DNA from: CAVVAL01 sp963740215
Lineage (GTDB): Bacteria; Actinomycetota; Actinomycetes; Mycobacteriales; Cryptosporangiaceae
Assembly (NCBI GenBank): GCA_963740215.1
Contig: CAVUDJ010000015.1
Location: 1 to 64,000, forward strand
Reading direction: 5' to 3'
DNA length: 64,000 nucleotides
The notes below the pieces were generated by a model. That model searched no databases. It saw only the letters and a list, made by a program, of their open reading frames with translations, and was not told the DNA's origin. Numbering within the stretch: position 1 is the first letter of the stretch; every line of letters starts with the position of its first letter. Both the position numbers and the translations under genes were made by a program. Shown piece by piece: positions 38,545 to 48,175 of this stretch.

Positions 38545-39411
38545 CGCGGCCTGCGCCTGCCTCCCGTTGCTCGGCTGCCCGCAGGAAGGCGAGCGACCGC
38601 GCGGCGACGTCCGGGGCCGCGTGCGAGTGCCGGGGCAGCTCGACCGCGACCAGGCCGCGGTAGCCGCCGTCGGCCAGCGCGCGCAGCACCGGCGGGAAGT
38701 CGATCTCGCCGGCGCCGAACTCCAGGTGCTCGTGCACGCCCCGGCGCATGTCGTCGATCTGCACGTTGACGAGGTGCTCGGCCGCCACGGCCACGCAGTC
38801 GGGCACGTCCGACGGCTCGACGGCAGCGGCAGTGTCCGATGTCGAGGGTCATGCCGAACGCCGCCGGCCGGCCGAGCTCCGCGTGCAGCCGCTGCCAGTC
38901 GGCGATGTCGGGCACCAGCATGCCCGGCTCGGGCTCGAAGCCGAGGGTCACGCCGGCGGCCGTGGCCGCGTCGACGACCGTCGGCGCAGCCGTCGACCAG
39001 CCGGTGCCAGGCCGTGGCCGGCGTCGACGTCCGGCGGGCGCACCCCGGCCCAGAACGACACCGCCTCGGCCCCGAGGTCGGCGCCGACGGCGACCGCGCG
39101 GCGCAGGAAGTCGACGCGGATCGCGCGGTCGTCGTGCAGCAGCGTCGGCGCGTGCTTGCGCCACGGGTCGAGCAGGTAGCGGGCCCCGGTCTCGACGACC
39201 ACCGCGAGGCCGAGGTCGCGGAGCAGGTCCGCGGCCTGCGGTCGACGCGCCGGCGCAGGTCCGGACGCGAACGGGATCGAGATGGTCGTGGTCCAGCGTC
39301 AGCGCGACGCCGTCGTAGCCGAGCTCGGCGATCACCGCCAGCGCGTCGCCGAGCCGGTGGTTGGCGAAGCCGTTGGTGCCGTAGCCGAACCGCAACCGCG
39401 CCGCCGCTCAT
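38541..39411 (-). CDS. Sugar phosphate isomerase/epimerase-like TIM barrel of ebo cluster, frame-broken
   Basis: About 290 codons from ATG 39411 (ATGA overlap with the prenyltransferase stop). Conserved parts: RFGYGTNGFANHRLGDALAV, YDGVALTLDHDHLDP, VVVETGARYLLDPWRKHAPT, VTLGFEPEPGML (metal Glu), AFGMTLDIGHC (Asp, His), VNVQIDDMRRGVHEHLEFGA (His) and GLVAVELPRHSHAAPDVA (Glu). The metal-binding set of AP-endonuclease-2-type isomerases is complete. It is the third such TIM barrel in the window, apart from EboE. Its GTGA end overlaps the EboA start. Confidence 0.78.
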
Positions 39412-40271
39412 GTCGGCGACACCTTTCGCGCGAGCAGGCGGGCCAGCGGCGCGGCCGCCGCCACGGCGAGCCCGGCCGGGGCCGTCCGGCCGGCGGTCAG
39501 GGCGCCCTGCAGGGCGGGCAGGCGAGTGATGCCGGCGCCGACGGCCGCCCGGACACGGGGCGCGGCCGGCTCGGTGAGCACCGGGCCTGGGCGCGGCCGT
39601 AGCGCAGCGCGTAGGCGCAGGCCAGCAGCTCGGGCGACAGCCGCCGGTCGCCGTGCGGGCGCCGCGACCGGCCGCCGACCGCCCCGGCGAGCCCGGCGGT
39701 CGTGGCGAGCGTCGCGGCGGCGAGCGCTGGGCCGCCCGCCGGTGACCTCCTGGCGGGACAGCGCGGTGACCGTGTAGGTGTGGGCCCCGACGCCGCGGCC
39801 GCGCGGACGGCCGGCGCGAGCGTCGCCCGGTGCGACGCGCCGAGCAGCACGTCCAGCCCGCGGCAGGCGGCCATGCCGGCCGGCCCGGCCGCGCGTGTTC
39901 TTCGGCCCAGAGGTCGTAGGCCCAGACCGCGGCGGCCAGCGGCGCCGCCACCGCGAGGCCGCGCCGCCCGCCGGCCTGCCCGGCGATGGCCACGCCCGGC
40001 GGCGGTCAGCCCGACCGCGACGCCCAGCGGCGGCGCGGGCGCTGACCCGGCCGGACGGGATCGGCCGCTCCGGCCGTTCCACCGCGTCGAGCTCGCCGGT
40101 CGGCCCAGTCGTTGGCGGCCATGCCGGCCCAGTAGAGGCAGACCGAGGCGGCGGCCAGCCCGGCGGTCCGCCGGTCGAGCACCCCGGCCGCGCCGCGCCG
40201 GCCACCACGTCGCCCGGCACCGACAGCGCGGCCGGCGCGCGGACCAGCTCGACGAGGTCCGTGAGCCTCAT
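39408..40271 (-). CDS. UbiA-family prenyltransferase (EboC/SCO3242-like), frame-broken
   Basis: About 287 codons from ATG 40271 (ATGA overlap with the inositol-phosphate synthase stop). N-terminus MRLTDLVELVRAPAALSVPG; the first active-site motif reads ANDWADRELDAVERPERPIP (NDxxDxxxD, prenyl-diphosphate/Mg binding). Hydrophobic Ala-rich helices follow (AVAAPLAAAVWAYDLWA), with a C-terminus ITRLPALQGALTAGRTAPAG. Broken by several indels, so the helix count is uncertain. A polytopic membrane enzyme that joins an isoprenoid diphosphate to an acceptor; in this cluster the acceptor may be a cyclitol-like metabolite. Confidence 0.75.
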   Translation of the reverse strand: MRLTDLVELVRAPAALSVPGDVVAGAARPGCSTGGPPGWPPPRSASTGPAWPPTTGPTGELDAVERPERPIPSGRVSARAAAGRRGRADRRRAWPSPGRPAGGAASRWRRRWPPRSGPTTSGPKNTRGRAGRHGRLPRAGRAARRVAPGDARAGRPRGRGVGAHTYTVTALSRQEVTGGRPSARRRDARHDRRARRGGRRPVAAPARRPAAVARAAGLRLRAALRPRPGPVLTEPAAPRVRAAVGAGITRLPALQGALTAGRTAPAGLAVAAAAPLARLLARKVSPT

Positions 40272-41414
40272 CGCCGCCTCCCCAGTCCGGCCACGAACGT
40301 GGCGAGGGCGGTCCACTGCTCGCCGAGCGCGGCGGGTCCGTCGCCGAGCGGGTCCTTGAAGAAGAAGCCCAGCTCGGTCAGCGGCGCCGACGTGGCCGGC
40401 CGCGTGTGCGGCGGCGGTGAGCCGGGCCAGGTCGAGCACCAGCGGTGCGGCCAGCGCCGAGTCGCAGCCGTGCCAGGTGAACTCCATCCGCATGCGGGTG
40501 CCGAGGAAGCCGGAGAAGGCGACGAGGTCCCAGGCCGTCTTGAAGTCGCCGATGTCCTCGACGTAGTCGATGCGGGTGGTGCCCTGCGGGTACGTAGCCG
40601 AGCGTGTCGCCGCAGCACCCGCTGCTTGCTGGCGACCTTGGCGGCGTTGGCGGCCGGGTCGGCCAGGTTGGCGCCGTCGCCGCCGCCGAGCAGGTTGGTG
40701 CCGGACCAGCTGCGCACCCGCAGGTTCCGCATCGCGAACATCGGCGCCAGCACCGACTTGACCAGCGTCTCGCCGGTCTTGCCGTCGCTGCCCGCGAACG
40801 GCACCCGCTGCAGCTCGGCTAGCTCGGCGAGGGCGGGCAGGCGGGCCCCGGTCGACGGCGTGAAGTCCACGAACGCGCACCGGCCGTGAACGCGGCGTAG
40901 GCGGCGAGCGCGCTCGGCGGGAAGCACCGGGTCCGTCTGTGCCAAGGCCCTCCGGAGCGCGTCGAGGTCGCCGTGCGCGGGATGGGGACTGGCCGCCGGC
41001 TCGGTGGTCGACACGTTGACGACCACGACGCGGTCCAGGTGGTGGCGGTCGGCGAACGCGGTGATGTCGGCCGCCATGCGCTCGGCCGTCTCCGCCTGGG
41101 TCGCCGCGACCGGCACCATCCGCACCCGATCCTCGTGGGCGAGAAGCTCGTCGGTGAGCACCGCGACCAGCCGACCCGGCAGGACACCCGCGGCGGCCAG
41201 CGCCTCGGCCTTCTTCAGCATCGGGGTCGCGACGATGTCATGGCCGCCGAAGACCAGGTCCGACCACGCCGGGCAGGGCCGCGTCGCACAGCGGCGGCAG
41301 CTCGGTCACGCAGCCGACCGGCTCGGCCAGCCCGGCCCGGAGCGCGAGCGCCCCCACGGTGGCGGTGGTGGCGACCGATCCGCGCGCGCCGATCAGCCAG
41401 ACTCCCGTCCGCAT
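40268..41414 (-). CDS. Inositol-3-phosphate synthase-like sugar-phosphate cyclase, frame-broken
   Basis: About 381 codons from ATG 41414. N-terminal Rossmann fold RTGVWLIGARGSVATTATVG, GHDIVATPMLKKAEALAAAG, LDRVVVVNVSTTEPAASP, FVDFTPSTG, VPFAGSDGKTGETLVKSVLA (active-site block typical of myo-inositol-1-phosphate synthases), RSWSGTNLLGGGDGANLADP, and a C-terminus with GFFFKDPLGDG. NAD-dependent cyclisation of a hexose phosphate. Cyanobacterial ebo operons have a dehydroquinate-synthase-like cyclase (EboD) instead, so a different type of cyclase fills this place. First gene of the coupled ebo chain. Confidence 0.82.
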
Positions 41415-41472
41415 GCGCTGTCACCTCCGTTCTCGGTGGATCGTCAGCACCGGGCTGCCGATCCGGATCCGT

Positions 41473-42461
41473 CTATCTGGAGAGGCGGGCCCTCCCCGCC
41501 GCGGCCGCCTTCCGCACCGCCGACGACCGGCGGGCCTGGGCGCGTTGCGCGGCGGTCCGTTGACCTGCCGCTTGGCCTGGGCAGCCCGGGCATCGGCGGT
41601 GCGCGCCTGCTGCCCGACGACGCCGCCGCGGATGCGGTTGTTCGCGGCGACCTGCGCGGCGGGATCGTTGGCGGTCGCGATGAGCTGCCCGTCGATGATG
41701 TTGTCGTCGACGGTCACGCCGCCGGTGGTGTTCGTGATGCTGACGTCACGTCCCCAGTAGCCGCCCGAGGCGCACCCGTCGAGGTGTCCGTTCGGGTCCG
41801 AGCTGGACGCCGCCGAGGTTCCCGGCGAACGTCGCCCCGCCGCGGACCGCGCTGCCGCACACGACGCTGCCGGTCGCGCTGTTCCGCACCGAGAGCGTGC
41901 CGTCGACGAAGGAGTCGTGGACATCGGTGTAGTAGGTGCCGGTGCTGCTGACGTCGCCCTGGACCTGCGTCGTCCGGTCGAGGCGGACCTCGCCCGCGCT
42001 CGGCGACCACGTTGCCCGCGACGGTCGTTCTCTCGACGAAGAGGAAGCTGTCGATTGTGGTGGATCCCTTGGGCTGGACCGTCACCGATCCGCTCCGCGT
42101 GTTCCTGAGGAAGAGGCCGTAGCCGCCGGAGGCGAGCTCGACGCGGCCGTCGACGGTGGTGTCGGTGGCGTCGAGGTAGCCGTCCGCCGCGACGCGCAGC
42201 TGTCCACGGACCTGACCGCGGACGACCACCAGGTTCGCGCCCGGCGGCGACGATGGCGTTGCCGAGTGACGATCGTGCCGGTGAGCGCGCAGGACTGGCC
42301 CGGCCGGCACGTACAGGTCGGTGGGCACCGTCACGGCGCCGCCCGTGCCGACGCAGTGGGTGACCAGGTCGGCGCTCGCGCTGGGCGCGAGCGCCAGGAC
42401 CGAGAACAGCGGTGATCGAGGCGCTCACGGTGGCGAGGGTGGCGACGGTGCGTCTGGGCAT
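41473..42461 (-). CDS. Secreted beta-helix-like protein, frame-broken
   Basis: About 330 codons from ATG 42461. Signal peptide (MPRRTVATLATVSASITAVL … ALAPSASADLVTHCVGTGGA). The mature part is a run of short beta repeats: VPTDLYVPAGQSCALTGTIV, ANLVVVRGQVRGQLRVAADG, YLDATDTTVDGRVELASGGY, GSTTIDSFLFVERTTVAGNV, VTVDDNIIDGQLIATANDPA. Such alternating V/G-x-V repeats suggest a right-handed beta-helix. I do not recognise a named family. The tail is basic (RRSSAVRKAAA); the stop at 41473 assumes one indel. It is 33 nt downstream of the cupredoxin gene and 58 nt upstream of the ebo chain. Confidence 0.6.
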
Positions 42462-42494
42462 CGCGGTACTCCCGGTTCGGAAAGGGTTGGGTTC

Positions 42495-44067
42495 TCAGGT
42501 GCCGACGTCCGAGCGGGCGGCCGCCCGCACGATCGCTCCCTGCTGCCGCGGGGTCAGCGTGCCGCGGGTCACCAGGCGGCGCGTGACCGCCTCGACGTGC
42601 CGGACGAAGCCGGCGTGGTCCGGGTACGGAGCCCGCTCGGCGATCAGGTCGTTGATCGTGCAGCCGTTGCCGGTGTCGACGTTGGCGATGCCCGTGTCGT
42701 CGTCGCGGATGATCACGGTGCGGCGGGTGTCGGAGTCGGGACACGCGTCGGGCCCCGCAGCGACCACCGTGAACGTCACCGACTTCTCCGCCGACGCGGT
42801 TGCCGGCGACGTCCGTGGCGCGGTACCGCACGGTGTGCGCACCCGTGGTGCGGACGGCGACCGCCGCCGGAGTAGCGCGTCCACGCCTGCGCGTCGAGCG
42901 CGTACTCGATCGAGGCGACTCCCGACCCGGTGTCCGTCGCCGTCACGGTGACCGTCGCCGCGCCCGACGTAGTTGCCGTCGCCGTCACGGTCGCCCGTGA
43001 GCGCCGCGGCGACGGTCGGGCGGCGTGGTGTCCTCGACCGGCGGCGCGACGACGGTGAAGCCGACCATCTTCTCGGCGGAGGCGTTGCCGGCGACGTCGG
43101 TCGCCCGGTAGTGCAGCATGTGCGCGCCGACGCGCGTTCACCACGACCGGCGCGGTGTAGGGCGCGAACGCGGCGCCGTCCAGGGAGTACTCCACCGTCG
43201 CGACGCCCGACTGCGCGTCGGTGGCGGTGATCGTGACCGTGGCCGTGCCGATGTAGTTGCCGGCCGGGTCCCTGGTCTCCGGTGACCTGCGGCCGTCACT
43301 GTCGGCGGGGTGGTGTCCGGCTCGCGCGCCTCGACGACCCGGAAGGACACCGAGCCGACGGCGAGAGACGTTGCCCGCCTTGTCGGTGGCCCGGAACTGC
43401 ACCGCGTGGTCCCCGATCGCCGTGACCCGGACCGGCTCCGTGTAGCGGCTGGAAGCCGGTGTCGTCGACCTCGTACTCCACCGTGTCGACGCCGGATCCG
43501 GCGTCGGACGCGGAGAGGGTCACCGTCGCGGCGCCGACGTAGTCGCCCGTCGGCGTCCCGCGTGCCGGACACCTCGGCGGACACGGTCGGCGGCGTGGTG
43601 TCCGCCGCCGCCCCCGGTGACCACGAGCTCGCCGACCATCTCGCCGTGGCCGGGCATCGCGCAGAAGTAGCGGTAGCGGCCCGGGGTGAGGGTCACCGTC
43701 GACCTCGTGCCGCCCGTCTGTTCGGGTCGAACGGGCTGGCCAGGATGTTCAGGTTGACGTCGTGGTTGTAGCCCGCGGTGGTGGTGTCGAACGTCAGCGT
43801 GTGCGGCATGCCGGTGGTGTTGCCGGTGGCCGCGCTGTTCTCGAAGACGATCGTCGTCGCCCCGGCCACGGCCTGCGTCGGCGCGGACTTGTAGCGGGTG
43901 ATGTCGTCGTCCGCGGTCCAGGTCAGCACCTGCTCCACCCGCGCCGCCTGTGCCGCCGCCTTCGGCACCGCCGGCGCGGCCAACGGTAACGCCGTCAGAA
44001 GGGCGGCGAGGAGGATGACCCCGCCGTGCCGGTACGCCGCGACAGCGGCGGTCACTCGTGCAGACAT
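42495..44067 (-). CDS. Secreted cupredoxin with OmpL47-type repeat domains, frame-broken
   Basis: About 520 codons from ATG 44067 (GGAAGG upstream). Signal peptide (YRHGGVILLAALLTALPLAA), then a plastocyanin-like domain: VEQVLTWTADDDITRYKSAP, MPHTLTFDT (His ligand), and GRYRYFCAMPGHGEMVGELV (Cys, His, Met ligands), so a type 1 blue-copper site is complete. At least three OmpL47/chitobiase-C-type Ig repeats follow (TATDTGSGVASIEYALD; VEYSLDGAAFAPY; VEYEVDDTGFQPL). The C-terminal GNGCTINDLIAERAPYPDHA block also occurs in the large ThuA protein next door. A copper electron carrier tethered at the cell surface is plausible. Confidence 0.75.
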
Positions 44068-44111
44068 GGGCACCTTCCCGGGTACTTCTGAGTACGGTTG
44101 ACCCCCGGTGA

Positions 44112-44146
44112 GGGCCGGTCGGTGGCGAGCAGCCACCGACCGGCCC
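44112..44146 (-). terminator. Perfect 15-bp hairpin between ThuA and cupredoxin genes
   Basis: GGGCCGGTCGGTGGC (44112-44126) pairs with GCCACCGACCGGCCC (44132-44146) around a 5-nt loop, six nt after the ThuA stop. No T run. It may act as a partial terminator or as an mRNA 3'-end stabiliser inside the operon. Confidence 0.65.
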
Positions 44147-44152
44147 GTGCGA

Positions 44153-47100
44153 CTAGAGCGTTCGCACCCGGATGTTGCGGAACTCGATGAGGTCGTTGGC
44201 GCCGTGGTTCTGCAGGCCGATGTAGCCGCTCGCGAACTGCCGCAGGTCTGTCGGCGGGTCGCTCGGGCGCGAGGACTGCTTGCCGGGCGTGTTGTCGAAC
44301 TCGTTGATCACCACGCCGTTGCGGATGATCGTGTAGTGCTGCCCGACCACGCGGATCTCGTAGTCGTTCCACTGGTTCTTCGGGGTCGGGCGGGCGTCGG
44401 CCAGCGTCAACGGGTCGAAGTTGTAGATCGAGCCGGTCTTCTGCGGTTCACCGCTCTCGCCGTCGTAGAGCTGGATCTCGTGTCCACAGTAGATCGCGAC
44501 CCACGCCGGCGAGGTCTGGGCCGGTCCCAGGGTGCCGCAGCTGCCCGGCGGGCGTTGATCCAGCGGGATCCGCGGGATCCGGGAACCGGGTGAAGACCCC
44601 GCTGTTGGAGCGGCCGGTGCCCGTCGCCACGTCGCGGAACTGCAGCTTCAGCGAGAAGTCGCCGAACGGCTTGCGTGTACCACAGCATGCCCAGCCCGCC
44701 GATGGTCCGCAGCGAGCCGTCCGGCTGGAGGGCGAACGAACCCGACGGCGCCTGCTGCCAGTTCCGCAGCGACTCGGCGGTGCCGTCGAAGATCGGCTGG
44801 TATCCGGTGTGGCCCGGACTGCCGATCGGCGAGCGCGACGGCCGCGCGGGTGAGCACGCCGGCCTCCCGTGCGGTGATCACCCCGTCGGCCTGCAGCGTG
44901 CGGGTGACCGCGGTGACGTGGCGGACGAAGCTCTCGTGGTCGGGCCACGCGCTCTCGTCGTCGATCAGGTCGTTGATCGTGCAGCCCCCGCCGGCCTGGC
45001 GGTTGGCCACCCCGGTGTCCGAGTCGCCGAGCCACACCGTGACTCCGGCCGTCGGAGCATCTCGCAGCCGACGGTGACGGTCGTCTGCGTCGTCGCCGTC
45101 TCGCCGTCCTCGTACGTGACGGTCAGCTTCGCGGTGTACGTGCCCGCGCGCGGGTAGGTGTGACGCGGGTTCGCCTCGGTCGACGTGGTGCCGTCACCGA
45201 ACTCCCACTGGTAGGAGACGCCGCCGGACCGGGTGCCGGTGAAGGCGACGGTCAGCGGCTTGTTCTGGACGGCCACGGCCGACGCGGCCGGCACCGGCGT
45301 CGCGGGACCGCCCTGGTACGTGACCCGGATCAGCTTCTGGTTGGCGTGCAGGGTGAAGAAGCCGCCGCCGTAGTCGAGCATGTACAGCGCGCCGTCCGTG
45401 CCGAACTTCGCGTCCATCCAGCTCTGCAGCTTCGTCGTCGCCGTTGCCGCCGGGGATGATCGCCCGCAGCGACTCGCCGAAGGCCGGCGGAGCCTGCCGG
45501 GGCACGCCGGCCGGGTCGACGGTGACGGCGACCCGGTTCGCCGAGTTGGCCTCGTCCCCGATGAACCACTTGTCGTTCCAGTAGGCCGGCCAGGCGACGC
45601 CGCTGCCGGCGTCGACGAGCTCGCGGTGGTACGTCGGGCCGGACATGATCGGCCTGCCCGCCGCCGCGCAGGTACGGCTGGGTGTACGTGGCGTCGGCGG
45701 CGACGTAGGTCGGGACGCCGCTGCCGTCCGGCCGCGTCGGGTAGACCGGTCCGCCACCGGCCGGCGAGTACCAGATCATGTTGTCGCGCACCGGCGGCAG
45801 GTCGACGAGCCCGGTGTTGCGCGGCGAGGTGTTCTTGAGGTTGTCGCAGTCGTACCAGCCGGTCAGCACCGTGGCGTCGGTGTTGCTGCGGTCCCGGTAC
45901 GGCTGCCGGTTGCCCATGCAGTACGGCCAGCCCTGGTTGCCCGCCGACGTGATGATCGTGGCGGTCTCGTACTTGGCCGGGCCCAGTTCCGTGCTCGGGC
46001 TCGCCCGCGTCCGGACCGACCCAGCCGGCGGTGAGCCACTGGTGCACCGGGTCGATGGCCAGCCGGGAGATGTTGCGTACGCCCATCACGTAGATCTCCG
46101 GCCGCGTCTTCTCCGTGCCCGGCGGGAACAGGTTGCCGTCCGGGATCGTGTAGGTGCCGTCGGGCTCCGGGTGGATCCGGATGATCTTGCCGTTCAGGTC
46201 GTTGGTGTTGCCGGCCGTGCGGCGGGCGTCCTGGAACGAGACGCCCTGGTAGTCGAGGGTCCAGTTGTTGCCGGAGTATCCGCTGGATCCGCCGGAGGAG
46301 TTGCTGTCGCCCGAACCGATGTACAGGTTGCCCTCGTTGTCGAACGCCATGCCGCCGCCGGCGTGGCAGCAGCTGTGGATCTGCGCCGGCCACTGCAGCA
46401 CGTCCTTGCGGGTGGCCTGGTCGATCGTCTGGTTGGCCCGGTCGTAGGTGAACCGGGAGACCGTGCGCTGCCCGATCCGCTTCTCGCGGTCGATCGAGTC
46501 GTGCGGCATCCAGTAGACGTAGAGCCAGCTGTTCTCGGCGAAGTTCGGGTCGGGCGCGATGCCGAGCAGCCCCTCCTCGTTCTTCACCAGCTCGCCGCCG
46601 CTGCCGCGGTTGCCCATGACCCGCAGCGTGGTCAGCAGCTTGACCTGCTTGGTGGACGGGTCGTAGGAGTGGATGGTGCCGCAGCCGAGGCCGACGTTCG
46701 GGTTGGCCCAGTCGACGACCGGCCCGGTCGGGCAGGCGGCCTTGCCGACGTAGAAGACGGTGCCGTCCGGCGCGACGGTGAGGCCGTGCGGCTCGCCGAT
46801 CTGGTCGAGCTGGCCGGGCTTGTTGGCCGCGGTGAGCCGCTCGATCTGGTAGTTGGCGGCGATGGTGGCCTGGCAGTCGCCGCGCACGATGCCGGTGGTC
46901 CACTTGAGCGCGCCGGTGAGGTGCTTGCGGAACGCGTCCTCGCCGTAGCTGCCGTCGGTGTGGCCCATGCCGGTGTAGAAGGACCGGCCGCCGTCGTAGT
47001 CGCGGCACCACGACACCGGGTGGAACGGCCCGTTGGCGCCCGGGCCCGGGTTGTAGAACCGCTCCTCGACCTGCGCGACCGTGTGCACGGTGCCGATCGG

Positions 47101-48175
47101 GTTCGGCGTCCCAGTTGTACCAGCGGTCGGACCGCGTGACCGTCAGCGGCAGCGATCCTGGTGGCCGGGTGCTGGCGGTCGAGGATGTCCACGACCGCCT
47201 CGCTGACGGCCGGCGGCTCCGGCGTGGTCGTGCGAGCCCGTGAACAGGCGCAGGTCGGCGAGCTGGAGCGAGCGGCTCGCCGCTGTTGGCCGTGATGTTC
47301 AGGCGGAAGTGCTTGTACTGCCGTGGCGTGGCGACGTCGAACCGGCGGGTCTGGAACCGCTCCGGGAAGGCCTGGCCGGTCCGGCGGTCCACGTCGGACC
47401 AGGTCTGGCCGTCCGCGGATCCCTGCAGGGTCCAGTCCTTCGGGTCCCGGCCGGGCGCGTCGTTGGCGGAGGTGAGCGCGTAGCCGGTGACCGTCGGTCG
47501 GGCGTGCTCAGTTCGATACGCGACCCAGCCGGTCGGGGTGACGGACGAGCCACTTGGTGTCCGGGTCGCCGTCGGTCAGCTTCTCCTTGGTCTCGTTCGG
47601 CGGGTTCTCCCCGCTCGCGGTCACCGCGGACACGGGCTCGGCGCGACGGGAAGCCGCCGGCCGGCCGGGTGCCGATCAGGCCGGTGAACCAGGCGGAGTC
47701 GGCCTGCGCCTTGGCGGCGTCGGCGATGCCGAGGAAGCCGCCGCCGGCCTTCACGTAGTTCTGCAGCGCCGTTTCCTGGTCGCGGCTGAGCGCGGCGCCG
47801 GTCGCGGACAGGAACACCACGGCGCGGTAGCGGGCGAGGCTGGCGGCGGTGAACACCGCCGGGTCCGTCGCCTCGGTGACGGTCGATGCCGTTGGCCTGC
47901 GCCGAGATCCTTGATGGCCTGCGTCGCGCGGGCGACCGGGTCCTGCTGCTCGGCGGCGGGGCCGTGGAAGACGAGCACCGACGATCGGCCTCGCGCCGCG
48001 GCGCCGTCGGCGGTGCCGCGTGCCGGCGCGGCGGCGGCGCGAGTGCCGCGGCGCGGCGGACGCCATGCGCGGACGTCATGCCCGGCGACGACGCATCGCT
48101 GTCAGCGGCGAGGGCTCGTCGTACGCCCTGATGTCCGCCGATCCGGTACGAGCCTGTGGAAGACCCTCGCCTCAT
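44153..48175 (-). CDS. Giant secreted ThuA/discoidin - sugar dehydrogenase - PKD - DUF1080 protein, frame-broken
   Basis: About 1340 codons from ATG 48175 (ATGA overlap with the copper-oxidase stop). Order: N-terminal half of ThuA (VFTAASLARYRAVVFLSATG … YVKAGGGFLGIADAAKAQAD); an F5/8-type C domain (VTASGENPPNETKEKLTDGD … WTLQGSADGQTWSDV); second half of ThuA (VVDILDRQHPATRS … WCRDYDGGRSFYTGMGHTDG); propeller (GLTVAPDGTVFYVGKAACP, IHSCCHAGGGMAFDNEGNLY, NTNDLNGKIIRIHPEPDG, GNQGWPYC-type end); PKD (VSYQWEFGDGTTSTEAN); GGGCTINDLIDDESAWPDHE block; C-terminal DUF1080 3-keto-disaccharide hydrolase (NDYEIRVVGQHYTIIRNGVV). Many single-base shifts, but every domain is intact. It could both oxidise and cleave glycosides at the surface. 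Confidence 0.8.

Noticed and set aside
34555..41414. Programmed frameshifting in the ebo genes
   Set aside because: Shifts go in both directions, occur about every 60-250 bp and lack slippery heptamers; sequence error is simpler.
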